NCBI GenBank assembly: GCA_965220305.1
Contig: OZ244817.1
Coordinates: 1,550,001 to 1,614,000, forward strand
DNA: 64,000 nt
Direction of reading: 5' to 3'
DNA from: G965220305 sp965220305
Lineage (GTDB): Bacteria; Chloroflexota; Dehalococcoidia; Lucifugimonadales; UBA3495
Shown: one piece after another, positions 8,212-16,626 of the stretch
Position numbering within the stretch: position 1 is the stretch's first letter
Layout of the letters: each line of letters opens with the position of its first letter
The notes under the pieces: generated by a model
Seen by the model: the letters and a program-made list of their open reading frames with translations, nothing else
Databases searched by the model: none
What the model was told of the DNA's origin: nothing
Program-made: the position numbers and the translations under genes

Positions 8212-9393
8212 TTAGTCCCTCCCTAGAATCGCGGTGCCGCCGCTGTGCCGGGAACCCAGGGCCCCGCCGGTGCCGTGGCAAAGGGCCACCTGGCAATTGG
8301 GCACCTGCCGGGGAGTACCCTCAAACTGGTGTCGAAGCTGACGGGTGGCTTCCATTAGCAGGAAGATTCCCCGCATCCCCGGATGGTTGGAGGACAGGCC
8401 CCCGCCGTCGGTGTTGATGGGCAACTCCCCGCCAATCTGCAGCCGACCGCCGGACACGAAATCGCCGCCCTCCCCCTTCTCGCAGAAACCCAGGTCTTCC
8501 AGGGTCTCCAACACGGTGATGGTGAAGGAATCGTAAATCATCGCCATGTCGATGTCCTGATGGGTCACGCCGGCCATGGCGAAGGCGGGTTCGTGGCTCT
8601 GCTTGGCGGCGATGTATTGCAGGTCGCGCTTGCCCGCGCCCTGGTGGGCCAGCGCCTCACCCACGCCCAGCACCCACACCGGCATCTGGCGGCAGTTGCG
8701 GGCTACCTCGGGCGAGGCCACCACCACCGCGCCGCCGCCGTCGCTAATCACGCAGCAGTCCAGGATGTGCAGCGGGGCGGAAATCATGCGGGAAGTTACC
8801 ACGTCCTCCACGCCGATGGGGTTGCGGAACAGGGCGTCCGGGTTCATGGAGGCGTGCTTCCGCACCGCCACCGAGATCTCGGCCAGTTGCTCGGAGATGG
8901 TGCCATACAGGTGCATGTGCCGCTGGGCAATCATGGCGTACAGGCCCACGGTCGTCAGGCCGTACAACTCCTCGAAGCTATCCGGCGAGGGGTCCAGTTG
9001 GGGATGGCCGAAACGGGCCACGCCGCCCGTGCCCACCGAGACGCCCCCGGAACGGGCCAGGCTGCTGTAGGTGATAACGGCGCAGTTGATGCGACCGGCG
9101 GCGATGGCGGTGAGGGCGTGGGAGAGGTGGAACTCGAAGGAGCCGCCCCCCACGGTAGTGTTGTCCACGTACTTGGGGTACATATTGAGGTAGTCGGCCA
9201 GGTTCAGGCCGCTGTTGCGGATGCTGCTGGAGGCGGTGAACAGGCCCTCAACGTCGTTCTTGGCAAGCCCGGCGTCTGCCAGGGCCTTGATTACGCTCTC
9301 CCCCTGAATCTGCAACTCGCTCTTGTCGGGAGCGAACCGGGTGACGTGCTCGTGAATGCCGACGATGGCGGCGCCGTGTCTGAGGTCTACCAT
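8212..9393 (-). CDS. Thiolase-family protein (SCP-x type acyl-CoA acetyltransferase)
   Basis: A 393-residue thiolase-fold enzyme of the lipid-transfer/SCP-x branch. Family markers are the INTDGGGLSSNHPG segment (conserved NHPG His) and the C-terminal CHGTGGALGSRHSG. These non-canonical thiolases usually operate with a DUF35 partner, which follows here but is frameshifted. Substrates are probably branched or steroid-like acyl-CoAs, by family analogy only. The ATG at 9393 was chosen since the extra N-terminal residues of the longer frame overlap hicA and are not family-like. Confidence 0.85.
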   Translation of the reverse strand: MVDLRHGAAIVGIHEHVTRFAPDKSELQIQGESVIKALADAGLAKNDVEGLFTASSSIRNSGLNLADYLNMYPKYVDNTTVGGGSFEFHLSHALTAIAAGRINCAVITYSSLARSGGVSVGTGGVARFGHPQLDPSPDSFEELYGLTTVGLYAMIAQRHMHLYGTISEQLAEISVAVRKHASMNPDALFRNPIGVEDVVTSRMISAPLHILDCCVISDGGGAVVVASPEVARNCRQMPVWVLGVGEALAHQGAGKRDLQYIAAKQSHEPAFAMAGVTHQDIDMAMIYDSFTITVLETLEDLGFCEKGEGGDFVSGGRLQIGGELPINTDGGGLSSNHPGMRGIFLLMEATRQLRHQFEGTPRQVPNCQVALCHGTGGALGSRHSGGTAILGRD

Positions 9394-9416
9394 GAGCCAG
9401 TATTCCTCCCTTGATT

Positions 9417-9668
9417 TCAATGCAACAAACCCAACCGGATTAAATCCTCCGCCGTCCATTTGGCGCGGACTTGAACCATCCTACGGAGGATACCAATGCC
9501 AAAGGTTTCCCCGGAACTATGATACGCAACGGTGACTCTTCTGCCGTCAGGATGCAGAAAGTGTTGATGGCTACCTCTTTGCCGGCGCAACTCGAAGCCG
9601 TCGCGCAACAAGGCATTGACGAGTTCACGGACGGTCAGGCTACGCAGTCTACCCCAGTCAATCTCCAA
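9417..9668 (-). CDS. hicA: HicA-type mRNA interferase toxin
   Basis: An 83-residue double-stranded-RNA-binding-fold toxin. The HicA signature is clear: an N-terminal RELVNALLRDGFELRRQRGSH with the catalytic His in GSHQHFLHPDGR, and a C-terminal GILRRMV helix. HicA cleaves mRNA and is neutralised by HicB. The start is a TTG one base after the hicB stop. Order hicB-hicA, antitoxin first, is the reverse of many hicAB loci but common in this subgroup. Confidence 0.87.
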   Translation of the reverse strand: MEIDWGRLRSLTVRELVNALLRDGFELRRQRGSHQHFLHPDGRRVTVAYHSSGETFGIGILRRMVQVRAKWTAEDLIRLGLLH

Positions 9669-9669
9669 T

Positions 9670-9915
9670 TCAGACAGATATAGTTACCAAGTATTGGGGG
9701 GAGTCAACCACCGTTGCCTGGAATTCTTCGGGGATTGGCTCATTGTCCTCTGCCATTTCTTCCAAGACCATTTGGATGACTTCCTTGATATTCCCGAGGG
9801 CTTCTTCACGAGTATATCCCCAAGTATCCGCTGCGTACTTGTCCAGCGCCGGGCAATAAGATACCCATCGGTCTTCATCCGGCTCAACTACTACTCGAAA
9901 AACGTAGGTCTTCAC
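9670..9915 (-). CDS. hicB: HicB-family antitoxin
   Basis: An 81-residue protein with the HicB partial RNase-H-like fold: YVFRVVVEPDEDRWVSYCPAL, then WGYTREEALGNIKEVIQMVLE. The C-terminus lacks an obvious DNA-binding helix-turn-helix or ribbon-helix-helix, so it is a short HicB that probably neutralises HicA without an added repressor domain. Immediately upstream of hicA on the same strand. Confidence 0.87.
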   Translation of the reverse strand: MKTYVFRVVVEPDEDRWVSYCPALDKYAADTWGYTREEALGNIKEVIQMVLEEMAEDNEPIPEEFQATVVDSPQYLVTISV

Positions 9916-9967
9916 CTCTTCTCCTTGAGGTTAAGTATGCTCTGGCTTGGCATAACGCTATGCTGGG

Positions 9968-10453
9968 CTAGCCGCCGTAGTTCAGGTTATGGTCCCGCAT
10001 CAGAATGGTCTCGTCCTCCTCGCGGACGCCGGCCTCCACCACCTCGCCCACGAAGAGGGTGTGGTCGCCGTGGGCCACTTCGCCCACAATCCTGCACTCC
10101 CACCAGGCCGGTGAGTTGAGGAACAGGGGGCAGCCCGTTTCAGCGCCGGACTCGAAGCTCTCGCCGCCGATGGAATCGCCCTCCCGCTCGTGGGACCGGA
10201 AGAAGTTGAAGGCGGTGTTAATCTGCTCCTTGCCGATGATGTTCACCGCGAACACGCCGGTGTCCCGGATGTGCTGGTGGCTGCTGGAATCGGCCTTGAC
10301 CCCCACGGCAACCAGGGGCGGCGCGAAGGATGTTTGGGTCAGCCAGTTGACGGTGGCGGCCCCCACTTCCTGCCCGTCCTGGCTCTTGGTGGTCAGGATG
10401 TACATGCCGTAGGGAATCATGCGAAGGGCGGTCCTCTTGGCTTCTTCGTTCAT
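9968..10453 (-). CDS. Flavin reductase domain protein
   Basis: A 161-residue FMN-binding split-barrel protein. GMYILTTKSQDGQEVGAATVNW and the PPLVAVGV strand are typical of the flavin reductase/DIM6-NTAB family, as are the later FAVNIIGKEQ and CRIVGEVAHGDHTLFVGEV. Such proteins reduce or bind FMN and supply flavin-dependent monooxygenases. AAGGAG sits seven bases before the ATG. Not clearly linked to hicBA, which lies downstream after about 50 bases. Confidence 0.85.
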   Translation of the reverse strand: MNEEAKRTALRMIPYGMYILTTKSQDGQEVGAATVNWLTQTSFAPPLVAVGVKADSSSHQHIRDTGVFAVNIIGKEQINTAFNFFRSHEREGDSIGGESFESGAETGCPLFLNSPAWWECRIVGEVAHGDHTLFVGEVVEAGVREEDETILMRDHNLNYGG

Positions 10454-10792
10454 AGCTCGCTCCTTGAAAAAGTCCAGCCTGTTGGCCCGTCGGAGTCTAT
10501 TTGCCGCCCATTATGGCGGATAGGATAGGGTAAGACAAGATGAGTCTCGGTTGGTAGGCGATGGCGCTAGGCATATCTTTTGCATCGGGGGATTGGGGCT
10601 TGGCTCCCCGAGTAAGAGAGCGTGAGTGCCCCTGCTGCGTCACAACCTCCCTGCCCCTTGGATACCAGCCTTCGCCGGAAAGACGGAAGGGGCGCCAGTT
10701 AGGTAGGAGTCAATCGCCTTCCCCTTGGCGGCATAAACTACCCTCCAACCTGTCCGGTGTTATAGAATCACTGGCGTAGGACGGAGCAAGCA
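10454..10792. other. Intergenic region without a supported gene
   Basis: About 340 bases between divergent genes. Short open frames here show no family pattern. A TATAGAAT box lies about 35 bases upstream of the next gene. Nothing else is recognisable. Confidence 0.5.
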
Positions 10793-11119
10793 ATGCGGCC
10801 CATCGAGATTACCCTGCCCCGGCTGCACCAGCGGGGCGTTGACGGCATTACCCTCTGGCCCTTCATCTTCTACCGCCGGGGACACGAGGACAACATTGCC
10901 CTGCGCTGCCACGAGCATTACCACTGGCGGCAGGCCCGGCGGTGGGGTGTCATTCCCTGGTACATCGCCTACCTGGTATTATTGCCCTTCTACCTGGGAA
11001 GACCGGCGGACCGGCACCCCCTGGAAGCCCCGGCCTACGCCAAGCAACGCCAGGTACTGGCCCTGTTGCAGACCGGCAGCAGCATCGACCAGCAGTTGCG
11101 AGAGCTGGGCATGATTTGA
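10793..11119 (+). CDS. Small HExxH-containing protein, possible minimal metallopeptidase
   Basis: A 108-residue protein with ALRCHEHYHWRQA, which contains the zinc-peptidase pattern H-E-x-x-H (H40-H44), then a hydrophobic segment (about 53-67) and a downstream HPLEAPAYA whose glutamate could be a third ligand. Similar short bacterial proteins carry an HExxH, one membrane-like helix and a following E-x2-A segment; their function is not established. It lacks a signal peptide and is too short for a standard peptidase domain. It may share a transcript with the M20 peptidase 33 bases downstream. Confidence 0.55.
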   Translation: MRPIEITLPRLHQRGVDGITLWPFIFYRRGHEDNIALRCHEHYHWRQARRWGVIPWYIAYLVLLPFYLGRPADRHPLEAPAYAKQRQVLALLQTGSSIDQQLRELGMI

Positions 11120-11152
11120 CCCACCCGACTATTGCCCAAGGAGACGACCCAA

Positions 11153-12283
11153 ATGCGAGAATTCCTGGAACACGCCAATAGCCACAGCACAGAAATTCTG
11201 GACTCCCTGCGCCGCATGGTGGATATGGAGTCCTTCAGCACCGACAAGGCTGCCACCGACCTGTTGGGCGTCCACATCAGGGGCCGATTGGAGGAGTTGG
11301 GCGCCAGGGTGCAGGTAATACCCCAGGCCCAGGTGGGCGACCACATGATTGCCGACGTGGGAGATGGTGAGGAGCAGGTCTTGATTCTGTGCCACATGGA
11401 CACCGTTTGGCCCACGGGCACCCTTGGGGAGCGTCCCTTCCGGGTGGAGGATGGCCGGGCCTTCGGGCCGGGTATCCTGGACATGAAGGCGGGCATCGCC
11501 GTAACCTTCCACGCGCTTCAGGCCATGCGGGACCTGGGTATACCGCCCGGGCGACGGGTTAGGATTCTGCTCAACTCCGACGAGGAGTTGGGCAGCGCCA
11601 GCTCCAAGGAGCTTATTGAGGCGGAGGCCCGCAAGAGCAGTCACGTGTTTTGCCTGGAGCCCGGAGCGGGCGTGGAAGGGGCGCTAAAGACCGGTCGCAA
11701 GGGCGTGGGAATGTTCCAGGTACGAGTCACCGGGCGCGCCGCCCACGCCGGCAACGAGCCGGAAAAGGGAATCAGCGCGGTGGAGGAGTTGGCCCACCAG
11801 ATTTTGCGGCTGCACAGCCTCACCGATTTTGCCAAGGGGACTACCGTAAACGTTGGCGTGGTGAGCGGAGGCGCGGTGCGCAACCAGGTTGCCGCCACCG
11901 CCGAGGCCCTGGTAGACCTGCGGGTGCAGAGCATGGGCGAGGCCCAGCGGGTGGAGCGGGAGATTCTGGGCCTGACCCCGGTACTGGCCGAGGCCCTGGT
12001 GGAAGTGACCGGCGGCTTGAACCGGCCTCCCATGGAACGGACGGAGAACACCGCCATGCTGTTTGCCGCCGCCCAGCAGGTCGCCGAACCCCTGGGGATA
12101 ACCCTCACCGAAGCCCAGGTCGGCGGCGGCTCCGACGCCCAGTTCGCCTCGGCGGTAGGCGTGCCGGTGCTGGATGGCTTGGGGGGAGTCGGCGAAGGCC
12201 CCCACGCCGACCATGAGTACATCATCGTGTCCGAACTGCCCCGCCGGGTGGCCCTGATTGCCTCCCTGTTGGCGGAGGGCTAG
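11153..12283 (+). CDS. M20-family metallopeptidase (carboxypeptidase G2-like)
   Basis: A 376-residue di-zinc peptidase. Landmarks: CHMDTVWP with the first zinc His and Asp, GPGILDMKAGI, NSDEELGS with the catalytic Glu pair, LEPG, a dimerisation domain starting GRAAHAGNEPEKG, and a C-terminal His in GPHADHEYI. The arrangement fits glutamate carboxypeptidase/carboxypeptidase G2-like enzymes that remove C-terminal residues or deacylate amino acids. The ATG at 11153 is used rather than an upstream TTG because AAGGAG (11138-11143) is correctly spaced. Confidence 0.88.
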   Translation: MREFLEHANSHSTEILDSLRRMVDMESFSTDKAATDLLGVHIRGRLEELGARVQVIPQAQVGDHMIADVGDGEEQVLILCHMDTVWPTGTLGERPFRVEDGRAFGPGILDMKAGIAVTFHALQAMRDLGIPPGRRVRILLNSDEELGSASSKELIEAEARKSSHVFCLEPGAGVEGALKTGRKGVGMFQVRVTGRAAHAGNEPEKGISAVEELAHQILRLHSLTDFAKGTTVNVGVVSGGAVRNQVAATAEALVDLRVQSMGEAQRVEREILGLTPVLAEALVEVTGGLNRPPMERTENTAMLFAAAQQVAEPLGITLTEAQVGGGSDAQFASAVGVPVLDGLGGVGEGPHADHEYIIVSELPRRVALIASLLAEG

Positions 12284-12546
12284 CTGCCCCCTGGCGCGGG
12301 TGGGTAAGCGTTGGGGGACTTGAAGGGAAGATTTGGAGGGGGAGTCATCCTCTTGACTGGCCTTCACACGGCCAGGGGTAATTCCGGCCTGGCGGGATTG
12401 ATGGGTTGGCGAAGGCCCCTCGCGGTGAGTCCGTCGAACCACGCTAGTCATACCAGTTGCCCTTGATACCCAAGAATGATACCTTTAGCTGAGCAGGCCG
12501 AGGAATAGGCCAGCCGCGCATCCGTTACCGACCGGAGGATAGGGTT

Positions 12547-14043
12547 ATGGCAGCCACTCCAGCGACCACCTACCAGAACTACATCGGGGGCCAGTGGTCC
12601 GACTCGGTCTCGGGTCGTACCTACCCCATCTACAGTCCCGCCAACAAGACCACCCTGTTGGGGGAATTTCAGACCTCCAATCCCGATGACGCTCTGCGCG
12701 CGGTGGCTGCCGCCAAAGAAGCCTCGGCAGGTTGGGCCAACACCCCCGCCCCGGCCCGGGCGCAGGTGCTGTTTCGGGCGTTGGATATTCTATCCCGTCG
12801 CGCCGACGAAATCGCCCGCACCATCACCATCGAAGAGGGCAAACCCCTGCCCGACGCCCAAGGGGAGGTCCGGCGGGCTATGAACATCATCGAGTACGCC
12901 GCCGGAGAGGGACGCCGGATGTTCGGCTACACCACCCCTTCGGAACTGCCCAACACGGTGGCCTACACCGTGCGCCGCCCCATGGGAGTGGTCGCCCTCA
13001 TCACCCCTTGGAACTTTCCCATCGCCATCCCCGCCTGGAAGCTGGCCCCGGCCCTAATCTGCGGCAACACCATCATCTTCAAGCCGGCCTCGGGTACGCC
13101 CCTTTCCGCGGTGAAGCTGGTGGAGGTGTTCGAGGAAGCGGGGATACCCGCCGGGGTGCTGAACTTGATTACCGGCCCTGGGGGTTCGGTGGGCAACGCC
13201 CTGGTGGAAAGCCCGGACGTGAACGCCATCTCCTTCACCGGCTCCACGGAAATCGGCACCGGCATCTACGCCCGGGGGGCCGGTCTGCTGAAGAAGGTGC
13301 AGTGCGAAATGGGGGGCAAGAACGCCGTGATCTTGCTCGCTGACGCCGACTTGGACAAGGCCCTGGGGGGCATCGTTCAGGGGGCCTTCGGCTCCACCGG
13401 GCAGCGCTGCACCGCCACCAGCCGGGTGATTGTGGAGGAGGGGGTCTACGACACCTTCATGGAGCAACTGCTGGACCGCACCAGCAAGCTGCGGATTGGC
13501 GACGGCTTGGACCCGGAGGTGGACATCAGCCCCCTGTCCAGCCAGTCCCAGTTGGAAACGGTGATGGAGTACATCGGCATCGGCGCGGAGGAGGGGGCCA
13601 GCCTGGCCTACGGCGGCCACCACCTGACCGGCGGCATTTACGACCAGGGCTATTACGTCGAGCCGACCATCTTCACCGACGTTGACCCGGACATGCGGAT
13701 TGCCCAGGAGGAGATTTTCGGGCCGGTGCTCACCGTGTTCAAGGCCAAGGACCTGGAGGATGCGGTAGAAATCTCCAACAACGTCAAGTTCGGTCTGTCG
13801 TCGTCGGTTTACACCCGGGACCTGCCCCGGGCCTTCCAGTACATCAACACCGTGGACGCCGGCATGGTCCACGTCAACGCCCCCACCCTGGGCGGGGAAG
13901 TCCACCTGCCCTTCGGCGGAGTGAAGTCATCCGGCGTGGGCCAGCGGGAGCAGGGGGTGGAAGCGGTGGACTTTTTCAGCGAAGTGATTACGGTCTACAT
14001 CGATTACGCCGACGCTGCCCGTGCCCAAGCCAGATTCATTTAG
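12547..14043 (+). CDS. NAD(P)+-dependent aldehyde dehydrogenase
   Basis: A 498-residue enzyme of the ALDH superfamily. Visible motifs: TPWNFPIAIPAWK (cofactor site), FTGSTEIG, EMGGKNAVIL with the general-base Glu, and GSTGQRCTATSR with the nucleophilic Cys, and EEIFGPVL near the C-terminus. The GQRCTATSR style resembles ketoglutarate-semialdehyde or 2,5-dioxovalerate dehydrogenases, but substrate assignment is only suggestive. CCGGAGG upstream gives a good start. A diverged copy of its last 39 codons lies about 850 bases downstream, around a PIN-type gene pair. Confidence 0.9.
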   Translation: MAATPATTYQNYIGGQWSDSVSGRTYPIYSPANKTTLLGEFQTSNPDDALRAVAAAKEASAGWANTPAPARAQVLFRALDILSRRADEIARTITIEEGKPLPDAQGEVRRAMNIIEYAAGEGRRMFGYTTPSELPNTVAYTVRRPMGVVALITPWNFPIAIPAWKLAPALICGNTIIFKPASGTPLSAVKLVEVFEEAGIPAGVLNLITGPGGSVGNALVESPDVNAISFTGSTEIGTGIYARGAGLLKKVQCEMGGKNAVILLADADLDKALGGIVQGAFGSTGQRCTATSRVIVEEGVYDTFMEQLLDRTSKLRIGDGLDPEVDISPLSSQSQLETVMEYIGIGAEEGASLAYGGHHLTGGIYDQGYYVEPTIFTDVDPDMRIAQEEIFGPVLTVFKAKDLEDAVEISNNVKFGLSSSVYTRDLPRAFQYINTVDAGMVHVNAPTLGGEVHLPFGGVKSSGVGQREQGVEAVDFFSEVITVYIDYADAARAQARFI

Positions 14044-14090
14044 GGCATGGCTCTGTAAATCCTGAGTGGATAACAGGAAGAGAGGGCACA

Positions 14091-14372
14091 ATGGACGTGA
14101 AAGAAGCGGCACGTTTCGCAAAGGACTACATTTCTGAGCTCTTTGCCTCCGAGCAGATAACGAATGTCGGCCTTGAAGAGATTGAATTCGACCGCAGGGC
14201 AGATATGTGGAAAATAACCGTTGGATTCTCCCGGCCATGGGACGGCAGTGGTGCCGCAAGCATTATCCTTGGGCAAACACATTTGAGACGGTCCTACAAG
14301 GTCATTCTCGTCGAAGACAAGACTTCTCGCGTTGAATCAGTCAAAGACCGCATTCTGGTAGATGCCAAGTAA
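14091..14372 (+). CDS. Putative antitoxin-like partner of the PIN gene
   Basis: A 93-residue protein of no named family. It begins with an amphipathic helix (MDVKEAARFAKDYISELF), followed by beta strands including ADMWKITVGFSRPWD, and ends with RSYKVILVEDKTSRVESVKDR. Similar small proteins are found directly before PIN-domain genes, so an antitoxin role is a reasonable inference. Three bases separate it from the PIN gene. Base composition is lower in GC than the aldehyde dehydrogenase on its left, which suggests transfer as a cassette. Confidence 0.55.
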   Translation: MDVKEAARFAKDYISELFASEQITNVGLEEIEFDRRADMWKITVGFSRPWDGSGAASIILGQTHLRRSYKVILVEDKTSRVESVKDRILVDAK

Positions 14373-14375
14373 TCA

Positions 14376-14837
14376 ATGCCTCCGACCGGATACTTCATAG
14401 ATACGAACCTTTTCGTTCTATTCGTCGTGGGCAGTGAAGATAGAGACTTGATTCCCAAACACCGCCGACTGGAAAGATACTCGGAGAGAGATTACGACCT
14501 TTTGATCGACCTGCTCGACCAAGCTGACCAGATACTCGTGACACCAAACACGCTTACCGAGACTTCCAATCTACTTGGTCAGCACGGAGAACCCGAGCGG
14601 TCCCGCTTATTCCAAAGGCTACGAGCCATTATCCAGGAAAGCAAGGAAATCGTCGTCGCCAGCGCAGTGGCGTCATCCAACAGCGCCTTCGAGAGGCTTG
14701 GACTGACCGACGCGGCGCTCTTGGAGGTTGCCACCGCCGAAACTCCGGTGGTCACCGTGGATTTTACGCTGTACCTGGCAGCCCTGGCGAAAGGGGAAGA
14801 TGCGGCGGTAAACTTCACGCATCTTCGAGACTTGTAA
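14376..14837 (+). CDS. PIN-domain protein, probable VapC-type ribonuclease toxin
   Basis: A 153-residue PIN domain. The acidic active-site residues are placed as expected: D9 in FIDTNLF, E62 in LTETSN, D112 in GLTDAAL and D129 in VTVDF. PIN proteins are Mg2+-dependent RNases and usually the toxin of a two-gene module. It is slightly longer than typical VapC (about 130), with an extra helical segment around 20-50. The 93-residue gene directly upstream is its likely partner. Confidence 0.75.
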   Translation: MPPTGYFIDTNLFVLFVVGSEDRDLIPKHRRLERYSERDYDLLIDLLDQADQILVTPNTLTETSNLLGQHGEPERSRLFQRLRAIIQESKEIVVASAVASSNSAFERLGLTDAALLEVATAETPVVTVDFTLYLAALAKGEDAAVNFTHLRDL

Positions 14838-14891
14838 TCGGCTGCCGGCCCTGCCGATGGGTTAGGCCAATAACCGGCTCGTGCTCCCTCC

Positions 14892-15011
14892 AAGCCCTCC
14901 GGGGTGGGGCAGCGGGAGCAGAGGGTTGGGGCGGTGGACTTTTTCAGTGAGGTAATAACCGTTTACATCGACTACGCCGACGCTCCCAGTGCCCAAGCCC
15001 GGTTCATTTAG
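14892..15011 (+). pseudogene. Truncated 3' end of a second aldehyde dehydrogenase gene
   Basis: Thirty-nine codons plus TAG encode the C-terminus of an ALDH nearly identical in protein sequence to the last residues of the gene ending at 14043 (both share QREQ, AVDFFSEVITVYIDYADA and AQARFI). Many of the DNA differences are silent, so this copy diverged under selection before losing its 5' part. It is not translated as a complete protein. Together with the intact gene it brackets the PIN pair. Confidence 0.8.
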
Positions 15012-15924
15012 CAAGAGATTGTTCCGAGTTCTTCTACGGCCTGCCGTCGCCGTCCTGCTGGCGCTGATATTGGCCGGACTGGCCTGCGGGCCCTCCCAGC
15101 AGGAAGTGGACCAGCGCATCGAGCGGGTGGTGCGGGAGGTTTTGGCCCAGATTCCCACCGCCACGCCCATCGTTTTCCCCACGCCAGTTCCCACTCCGAC
15201 GGCAGTGCCCACCACCACGCCGCCAATTCCGGCAACCTTCCCGCCCACACCGACGCCCATGACATTTCCCATCAGCCCGACGCCGCAATCGATGCGGGAC
15301 TTCGGCGAAGTCTACCAGAAGGTGTGGCCCTCGGTATTCCTCATCGAGACGCCCCGGGGCAACGGCTCCGGGTGGCTGGTGCGACCGAGGCATATTATGA
15401 CCAGCCAACACGTGGTGGCCGGACTCTCCAGCGTAACCGTCCGGCAATCGATGGGCCCGGCTTTTACCGCCTCGGTTTGGGCTTTTGATTCGACCCGGGA
15501 CATCGCCCTGTTGCAGTTTGACGCGGAGACCAGCAAGCTGCTGCACAGTGAGGCAGTTCCGCTGCCCCTGGGGGAAATCACCACCGAGGCGATAGCCCAC
15601 AACCTGATGGCGCTGGGCTACTCGGGCATCGGAGTCTGGCCCAACGGGACCGTGGGCGCCGCCTCCACCAACGTGGGGGTACTATCGCAGATTATCGATT
15701 TTGGCTCGGGTTCCCTGGGGCTGAACCTGGTGATGGACGTGCCCATCGACCCCGGCGACAGCGGCGGGCCGGTACTGAACACCGATGGGGAGGTGGTGGG
15801 CATGGTGCGGGCCATCCAGGAGCGCACCACCGAAGGGCGCCGCATGGTGGGCACCTTCTACGCCGTACACTCCGGGGAGATACGTGAGGCCCTGGGGATG
15901 CTGAACCTGGGGGTGTCGCGGTAG
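14989..15924 (+). CDS. Secreted trypsin-like serine protease, possible lipoprotein
   Basis: Up to 311 residues. N-terminal hydrophobic signal ends LILAGLAC (C33), a loose lipobox, followed by a coiled segment and a Thr/Pro-rich linker (about 57-100) and a chymotrypsin-fold domain. The catalytic triad is H141 (TSQHVVAG), D171 (RDIALLQF) and S258 (PGDSGGPV). It probably degrades or processes proteins outside the membrane. The GTG at 14989 lies inside the leftover ALDH frame; an in-frame TTG at 15019 is an equally likely true start. No PDZ domain is present, unlike DegP. Confidence 0.85.
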   Translation: MPKPGSFSKRLFRVLLRPAVAVLLALILAGLACGPSQQEVDQRIERVVREVLAQIPTATPIVFPTPVPTPTAVPTTTPPIPATFPPTPTPMTFPISPTPQSMRDFGEVYQKVWPSVFLIETPRGNGSGWLVRPRHIMTSQHVVAGLSSVTVRQSMGPAFTASVWAFDSTRDIALLQFDAETSKLLHSEAVPLPLGEITTEAIAHNLMALGYSGIGVWPNGTVGAASTNVGVLSQIIDFGSGSLGLNLVMDVPIDPGDSGGPVLNTDGEVVGMVRAIQERTTEGRRMVGTFYAVHSGEIREALGMLNLGVSR

Positions 15925-15948
15925 GGGGTTGGGCGCGGGTCAAGTCCG

Positions 15949-16329
15949 TCAGGCTGGTCTGGTGACCACCTGTTTCCAGATTGGTTCAAAGACCCTCCGG
16001 ATATTGGTCAAAACCTCGGCTCCGGCGTCACCGGGTGGTGGTAGGACATATTCCTTGTAACCGCCCCCATCGGCAGATTGTAGAAGCCCCTTCAGCATTG
16101 CCAAATCGCATTGCAAGGGAATGCCGTCATTGCTATCCCTCTTTTTCAGCGGCTCAATCGCCTTCCCAAGAATGCGTAAGGCGCCAATTACCTCAACTCC
16201 GATGGGGACTCCGGCAGGATCCAACTCGAGGGTTACGCCGGGGTAAATTTCGACCACTTCATCTTCAATACCCTTCTCAGCCAGATAGAGAATGTCAAAC
16301 TCTGTGTCATAGTGTAGTATCGGGCTCAT
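15949..16329 (-). CDS. DUF2283 domain protein
   Basis: A 126-residue protein whose first ~60 residues match DUF2283: LHYDTEFDILYLAEKG, then VVEIYPGVTLELDPAGVPIGVEVI. The C-terminal half has no clear family. DUF2283 genes are often paired with DUF4258-type genes, a relationship suspected to be toxin-antitoxin; here the start overlaps the end of such a gene by 23 bases. It is the last gene of a five-gene minus-strand cassette. Confidence 0.8.
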   Translation of the reverse strand: MSPILHYDTEFDILYLAEKGIEDEVVEIYPGVTLELDPAGVPIGVEVIGALRILGKAIEPLKKRDSNDGIPLQCDLAMLKGLLQSADGGGYKEYVLPPPGDAGAEVLTNIRRVFEPIWKQVVTRPA

Positions 16330-16618
16330 AGCTCACCCATCTGCCGGATTCTACCCTGCGCTGCTGCTGCCCTTCTTTGAGCGGATAGATGGTAATAAAT
16401 GTGAAACCGTTGTCCCGCTCCACATAGGCAAGCGATATATCTCGCTCACTTTCGCTAAAGTGAACTCTCTTGACTGCTATCAGTCTGTCGTTCAATGTAT
16501 CGTAATAGTAGCTGTCAGCACATTGCAATACCATCTCAGCGAGGCCGTCGGGAAATGAGCGGGCCTCCTTTTGCTGAACAAAATGCGCTGAGTAACGAAT
16601 CGCTGAATCAGGCTCCAA
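16307..16618 (-). CDS. DUF4258-like small protein, putative toxin
   Basis: A 103-residue protein from a TTG at 16618, eight bases after the methyltransferase-nuclease stop, with a GGGAGGGG ribosome-binding site (within 16628-16637) inside the end of that gene. The order of a His-containing strand (RYSAHFVQQ), a central strand pair (DRLIAVKRV, ISLAYV) and a terminal FTFITIYPLKEG followed by QQRRVESGRWV fits DUF4258/RelE-like small proteins. It precedes and overlaps a DUF2283 gene. A much longer open frame through the methyltransferase gene was discarded as a shadow. Confidence 0.55.
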   Translation of the reverse strand: MEPDSAIRYSAHFVQQKEARSFPDGLAEMVLQCADSYYYDTLNDRLIAVKRVHFSESERDISLAYVERDNGFTFITIYPLKEGQQQRRVESGRWVSYEPDTTL

Positions 16619-16626
16619 TCGCGCCG

